DNA of 15,596 bases from CAZPWF01 sp964590725 (lineage in GTDB: Bacteria; Patescibacteriota; Saccharimonadia; Saccharimonadales; JACQNP01), in the NCBI GenBank assembly GCA_964590725.1, contig CAZPWF010000015.1, positions 1 through 15,596 on the forward strand, read 5' to 3'. Under the pieces are notes generated by a model, which saw only the letters and a list, made by a program, of their open reading frames with translations, did not search any database and was not told where the DNA came from. The position numbers and the translations under genes were made by a program. Of the stretch, positions 11,961 through 15,596 are shown one piece after another; positions within the stretch are counted from its first letter, which is position 1; each line of letters opens with the position of its first letter.

Positions 11961-14888
11961 CTAATGTCCATCTATTGACCAATGCCACGATTCGGCTGGT
12001 AAATTTTTAAAACCAAATTTCTCAGCATTCCCCTTTAGCCAATTAAATGACGGGCTTCCGGCGCTGCAGTTTTTAAAGTCTATAGCTACACCCATTTGGT
12101 GGTTAGAAAACCCGGGAATTGCTGTCTGTGGAGTACAACCGCTAGACGGCGTTGATGGGTCTGGGCAACCATGAGCCTGTCTCAGAGAAATTTGCTCCTC
12201 ATTTGACCTAAAGCCGCTACCCGTAAGTGTCACTCCTTCACTCTTAGCTGCCGTTATCATCTCATCAAGCTTTTTTGACACTTGGGCATTTACTGTTATT
12301 CCTTGGACTTCGCATATTTTAATTTTGGTCATTTTGCCGCCAGCATAACCGTCTGCTGCTCCTTTATCGGTACCGGCACCGCACTGCGCACTTGAAGAGT
12401 CCCCACCTACTGTTACATTATCTCCGGTTGTAGTTGTTTGCGTGCTTCCTGTTGAGCCGGCGCCTATTAGCGCGCAAGAACTTTCGTCGTCCTCATAGCA
12501 GGCTAAAGAATCACCTAGCTGAGTGTCGAAAATATACGTCCGGATTCTTAACCAATCCTCGCTTCTGTCTGCACAATTGAACTCAGGTTTGTTAACCTCT
12601 GCCATTTGAGGTACATCTTTTTCTTCTGATGAGTTAGGGTTATTACTGTCATCAAACGTTGTTCCAAAACAAACTTTAGCTCTCTTCTTTAGCTCCTCAC
12701 CTTTAGGACCGCTCAATAAAGTATCAGCCTTCTCGCCATTATCATAAGGATTTTCAATTTTTTCATTTTTGAGTTCCCCGATATCAAAACCGTATGTATC
12801 AAAACCGTAATCATAGCTATTAGCTGCCGCCGCAGAAGCTTTCGGTATAATTATATTACTAAAAGTTTTCGTTAAGTTGGGTATTAACCGAGTTGAGCCA
12901 GTAAAGATGCTAGCAATATTTCCAGTTGCATCCGTATTCGTAGAATCAAGAGTTCTCCCCGCTAATGTTCTGTAGTCATAAGGATTAAATATGCGACTAG
13001 CTATACTCATGCTTTGCATATCTTCTTTCTCAACAGCTATTCTGTATTCTTTCCATTCCATTGCGCTCTTCTTGCCGAGGTTTTTACCGCCTGAAAGCAT
13101 AGCGGTTGAACCGGCTGAAAGTCTAGCGCCGTAGTTAATGTAGTTACCTAGGTCCGCCCCAGCTACATTTACGTCGATTGGATTACCGGCTAACCAGCCA
13201 ATAAGAGCTTCTCCGAGAGGCCCGGCTACAAAAGTGCTGAAGGCTAAGCCGCCAGCTGCAGAGAACGGACCACTTGCTACATCAATAGCAAGTGAAACAA
13301 CCTGACCCACTGTACTGCTTACTGCTCCGCAGACTTCTTCAATCGGTACGCCGGCGCTTTTTACCGCTGATAAAGCTTGTGTAACGGGGTTGCCTTCGTT
13401 TTGAATGGCTGCTTCTGGAAGTATGTTTTTTCCAGTTGGTTCTTTACCCAGCTCGGCTTGGATACTCATAGCTTCCGCCCAAGATGATTTGGTCTCAGGA
13501 TCGTTTAACATTCGGTTAAAGTTTCCAAGCGCCTCCATATCAACACCTTCTCCACTCATAACCTGATTACCGACAGCTATTCCTTCCATACCCAATCGCA
13601 TTAATGGTAAAACAACATTTGTATGTTTGATTAAATCTAATGATTTAGACATTGAATCTAGCATGCAGACAAAACCTACTGCGGCAGTTACACCGCCTGC
13701 AACTTTACCCGCCGTTTTGAATTTTCCTTTTAGCTTTGCCTTGGGGCCTTCAGGCTTAATATCTCCTGATCTAATTTCTGCACCCACTTCACCGGCTTCT
13801 GCCCCGGCTGCTTCAACTGCTGCTTTGTTGGCGTCGCCCCCAGGGTCTGGCTTTGGTTTACCATCCGCATCAGTCTCACCGGGATTGGTTACTTTTACCT
13901 CTTGTTTGACACCTTTATTATTTCGTTCGGCTCTATTCTTTTTCCAGTCTTTGTATCTGGCATCGGCAGACTCCTTGAGTTTCTTGTCTAGTAATTTCAG
14001 TGGGTGCAGGGTTGCTCCGCTGCGCTTTGTCATGATTCTAGCCTTCATTGCACCACCTATTCGACTATGACCCATGTCGCTCATCATTGTTTTTGACAGT
14101 TTTCGGTTTTTAAAATATCCCAACTCATCGGTATTTATTTTGCATTTTCCTCCTGAACAGCTCGCATCAACTCCGTACGTAGTTTTGATGTGTTCTTTTA
14201 GTGAGGCTTCGGTATTTTTGATACCTTTAGATTTAGCAAACTCTTCAGAGTCTATATCGTAGGACTTTAGGTAACCATTTTCGAAATTCGAGCTGATACC
14301 TTGTTTTTTAAGTCGTTCGTCGACCCTTTTTGCTATCTTACCTTCGACTTTATTTAGCCTTAGGTTTTCCTTAGTTTTCCTATTTTTCAAATATTTATGT
14401 ATTTTAGAGACTCGATCATCACTGGATTCTTCGTTACCAAAGAAATGAAAATTCTGCATCATTTGAGCCATGTGAATAAACTGCATGGGACCAGAAAACA
14501 TTACTGAAAGCCCAAAAATTCCTCCAATACCGAATCCGGCTGCGGCACCCCCGGCTGCCAGTCTTCGGTTGATTGACACTTTACTGGACTTTTTTTTGCC
14601 AATGTTTGTCGCCCAGCCACCGGAGTCGTCTCCAGAATTTGAACCGAGGCTACTTAATTCTTTATTGCTTCCGCTGTCTGCACTAATTCCGCCAGCTCCA
14701 CCTTCAGCTTCCTTGATTGCGCTAGTTGAGAGTTTCTTACCTTTCGAACTTTTATTATCGTCGTTTAGGCCACTAATGATTTTTTCAAACTTATCATCAT
14801 AAACACCTTGAGAGGTGTCTTTATTAAACAACGACTGATTATCGTCGTCTTGCTCGGAATCCGGTTTTTCTAATAAGTCAGTTCCCAA
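11961..14888 (-). CDS. Secretion-associated membrane protein with C-terminal M15 (VanY-type) peptidase
   Basis: This 975-aa protein starts with a charged, low-complexity region (1-100), a basic stretch and a Gly/Ala-rich membrane segment (about 109-132). A Lys-rich region follows (150-395), then further hydrophobic segments near 395-411 and 515-568. The last 116 residues are an M15B peptidase: SGFRSNEEQ (891-899), zinc ligands H930 (PGFSNHQMGVAIDF), D937 and H969 (ESWHW), with base E966. It would cut D-alanyl-D-alanine or related stem-peptide bonds. The C-terminal third is Cys-rich (740, 772, 797, 805, 836, 859, 908, 918, 941), fitting an oxidised extracellular location. Position after a VirB4 gene and the multi-pass core suggest a VirB6/TrbL-like channel partner, but I see no decisive motif. 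The start is TTG: an in-frame TGA lies three codons upstream and no internal Met occurs before residue 129. Confidence 0.82.
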   Translation of the reverse strand: MGTDLLEKPDSEQDDDNQSLFNKDTSQGVYDDKFEKIISGLNDDNKSSKGKKLSTSAIKEAEGGAGGISADSGSNKELSSLGSNSGDDSGGWATNIGKKKSSKVSINRRLAAGGAAAGFGIGGIFGLSVMFSGPMQFIHMAQMMQNFHFFGNEESSDDRVSKIHKYLKNRKTKENLRLNKVEGKIAKRVDERLKKQGISSNFENGYLKSYDIDSEEFAKSKGIKNTEASLKEHIKTTYGVDASCSGGKCKINTDELGYFKNRKLSKTMMSDMGHSRIGGAMKARIMTKRSGATLHPLKLLDKKLKESADARYKDWKKNRAERNNKGVKQEVKVTNPGETDADGKPKPDPGGDANKAAVEAAGAEAGEVGAEIRSGDIKPEGPKAKLKGKFKTAGKVAGGVTAAVGFVCMLDSMSKSLDLIKHTNVVLPLMRLGMEGIAVGNQVMSGEGVDMEALGNFNRMLNDPETKSSWAEAMSIQAELGKEPTGKNILPEAAIQNEGNPVTQALSAVKSAGVPIEEVCGAVSSTVGQVVSLAIDVASGPFSAAGGLAFSTFVAGPLGEALIGWLAGNPIDVNVAGADLGNYINYGARLSAGSTAMLSGGKNLGKKSAMEWKEYRIAVEKEDMQSMSIASRIFNPYDYRTLAGRTLDSTNTDATGNIASIFTGSTRLIPNLTKTFSNIIIPKASAAAANSYDYGFDTYGFDIGELKNEKIENPYDNGEKADTLLSGPKGEELKKRAKVCFGTTFDDSNNPNSSEEKDVPQMAEVNKPEFNCADRSEDWLRIRTYIFDTQLGDSLACYEDDESSCALIGAGSTGSTQTTTTGDNVTVGGDSSSAQCGAGTDKGAADGYAGGKMTKIKICEVQGITVNAQVSKKLDEMITAAKSEGVTLTGSGFRSNEEQISLRQAHGCPDPSTPSSGCTPQTAIPGFSNHQMGVAIDFKNCSAGSPSFNWLKGNAEKFGFKNLPAESWHWSIDGH

Positions 14889-14928
14889 TTTTGCTCACTT
14901 GTCTATTTTATTAAGTATAGCGTTACCA

Positions 14929-15596
14929 TTATATACCGGGGGTTAGTCGATTGCCTAGATCAATTGAACCTTGAGGTTGGTTAATATCTTGTCCTTGCTC
15001 CATTTGGGCAATTTGATCTGGATTTGTGGTTATTAAGCTAGTTTCAGTTGGACTGGCCGCGATCTGGATATGGACGTGGCTTGACCCTGCAAAAAACAGA
15101 CCTTGACCCACTGGAAAGTTACTTAATCGCTTCTTTTCTTCACTTGTTAGCTTGAAGGTGTCCGACAATACGTCTACTGCTGACGTTGATTGTTTTAATA
15201 ATATCTGCATTGATGCGTTAGCTACGATTGCGCGACCCATTCTTGAGCCCATAAAGTCTTCGACATCCTGAGAAATTGTAGTAATACCTAGATTATATTT
15301 ACGAGCTCTCTTGGCTAGACTGAACAAAAAGTTTGCCGAATCTTCATATTTCATAAGCTGCCAGGCTTCATCGACAATTAATAGACGTCGTTTAATATCA
15401 GTTTTTGTTTTATTCCAAATAAAGTTAAGTACGATATACATCGCAACTGGTCGGAGTTCGTCTTCTAGGTCACGCACATTAAATACTACCATTTGATTAT
15501 TTATGTCTATATTACTTTGCTGAGAGAATATACCGGCAAATGTACCAGTAGTATACTTACGTAACCTTTGAGCAAGCTGAGGACCGGTTCCGCCCA
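14929..15596 (-). CDS. virB4: VirB4/TraC-family secretion ATPase, C-terminal part (5' end outside window)
   Basis: The frame stays open to the window edge (first readable residues GGTGPQLAQRLRKY), so only the last 222 residues or so are visible. They form the C-terminal part of the RecA-like motor of VirB4-type ATPases: FNVRDLEDELRPVAMYI, then Walker B RRLLIVDEAWQLM, FLFSLAKRARKYNLG, the TTISQDVEDF motif, and LKQS followed by the usual tail ending in a Gln/Pro-rich stretch. Walker A lies upstream, outside the window. VirB4 energises substrate transfer and pilus or channel assembly in type IV secretion. The stop is TAA at 14929-14931, and the next gene starts 40 nt later. It is the most upstream visible gene of the leftward block and gives that block its secretion identity. 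Confidence 0.92.
   Translation of the reverse strand, partial: GGTGPQLAQRLRKYTTGTFAGIFSQQSNIDINNQMVVFNVRDLEDELRPVAMYIVLNFIWNKTKTDIKRRLLIVDEAWQLMKYEDSANFLFSLAKRARKYNLGITTISQDVEDFMGSRMGRAIVANASMQILLKQSTSAVDVLSDTFKLTSEEKKRLSNFPVGQGLFFAGSSHVHIQIAASPTETSLITTNPDQIAQMEQGQDINQPQGSIDLGNRLTPGI

Noticed and set aside
13627..14802. Pro/Ala/Ser-rich + strand frames opposite the 975-aa gene
   Set aside because: They are antisense mirrors of Gly/Ala/Lys-rich coding sequence; composition, not a real protein, explains the open frames.
1..15596. tRNA, rRNA, CRISPR arrays, insertion sequences or integrase genes
   Set aside because: I saw no tRNA-like cloverleaf with a CCA-type end, no regularly spaced repeats, no transposase or integrase motifs and no terminal inverted repeats. 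The UGA-to-Gly recoding known in some CPR lineages is not supported: TGA serves as the stop of the glycosyltransferase gene and is absent within the other long genes.

Overview
The window looks like the chromosomal replication-origin region of a small-genome, monoderm-type bacterium, most probably a member of the Candidate Phyla Radiation close to Saccharibacteria (TM7). This is an inference. It rests on the compact order jag-yidC-rnpA-rpmH / dnaA-dnaN-recF with no yidD or mnmE, a short YidC without the large periplasmic domain of Gram-negatives, moderate GC, use of TAA, TAG and TGA as stops, and a neighbouring type IV secretion-like cluster carrying large secreted multi-domain wall hydrolases. 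No 16S gene is present to prove it.

Layout. Positions 1-1098 (+) hold a family-4 glycosyltransferase cut at its 5' end. Positions 1074-3004 (-) hold the conserved operon rpmH-rnpA-yidC-jag, with tight spacing and one TAATG stop/start overlap. The 284-bp gap 3005-3288 separates it from the divergent dnaA and carries two good promoter candidates and four DnaA-box-like sites. Positions 3289-7064 (+) hold dnaA, dnaN and recF. The 248-bp dnaA-dnaN gap carries a second cluster of DnaA-box-like sites. Together the two gaps look like a bipartite oriC flanking dnaA. A perfect 8-bp inverted repeat ends dnaN, and recF may be transcribed from its own promoter as a leaderless message.

Positions 7070-15596 (-) form one compact gene block converging on recF. 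In transcription order it encodes: the C-terminal part of a VirB4-family ATPase (runs off the window); a 975-aa membrane protein ending in an M15/VanY-type peptidase; a 1114-aa exported polypeptide with five recognisable enzyme modules (SGNH esterase, M15 carboxypeptidase, alpha/beta hydrolase, phage-tail-type lysozyme, M23 endopeptidase); and a 512-aa membrane-anchored, beta-rich extracellular protein of unknown function. The last three genes are 3-4 nt apart.

The most interesting content is this last block. An ATPase of the conjugation/secretion type is coupled to a set of wall- and ester-cleaving modules that together could cut glycan strands, stem peptides and cross-bridges and remove esters. 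In an epibiotic CPR bacterium this could be a machine for breaching a host cell envelope. It could equally remodel the cell's own wall to let the secretion channel through. The domain calls come from motifs visible in the sequence; the biological role is inference.
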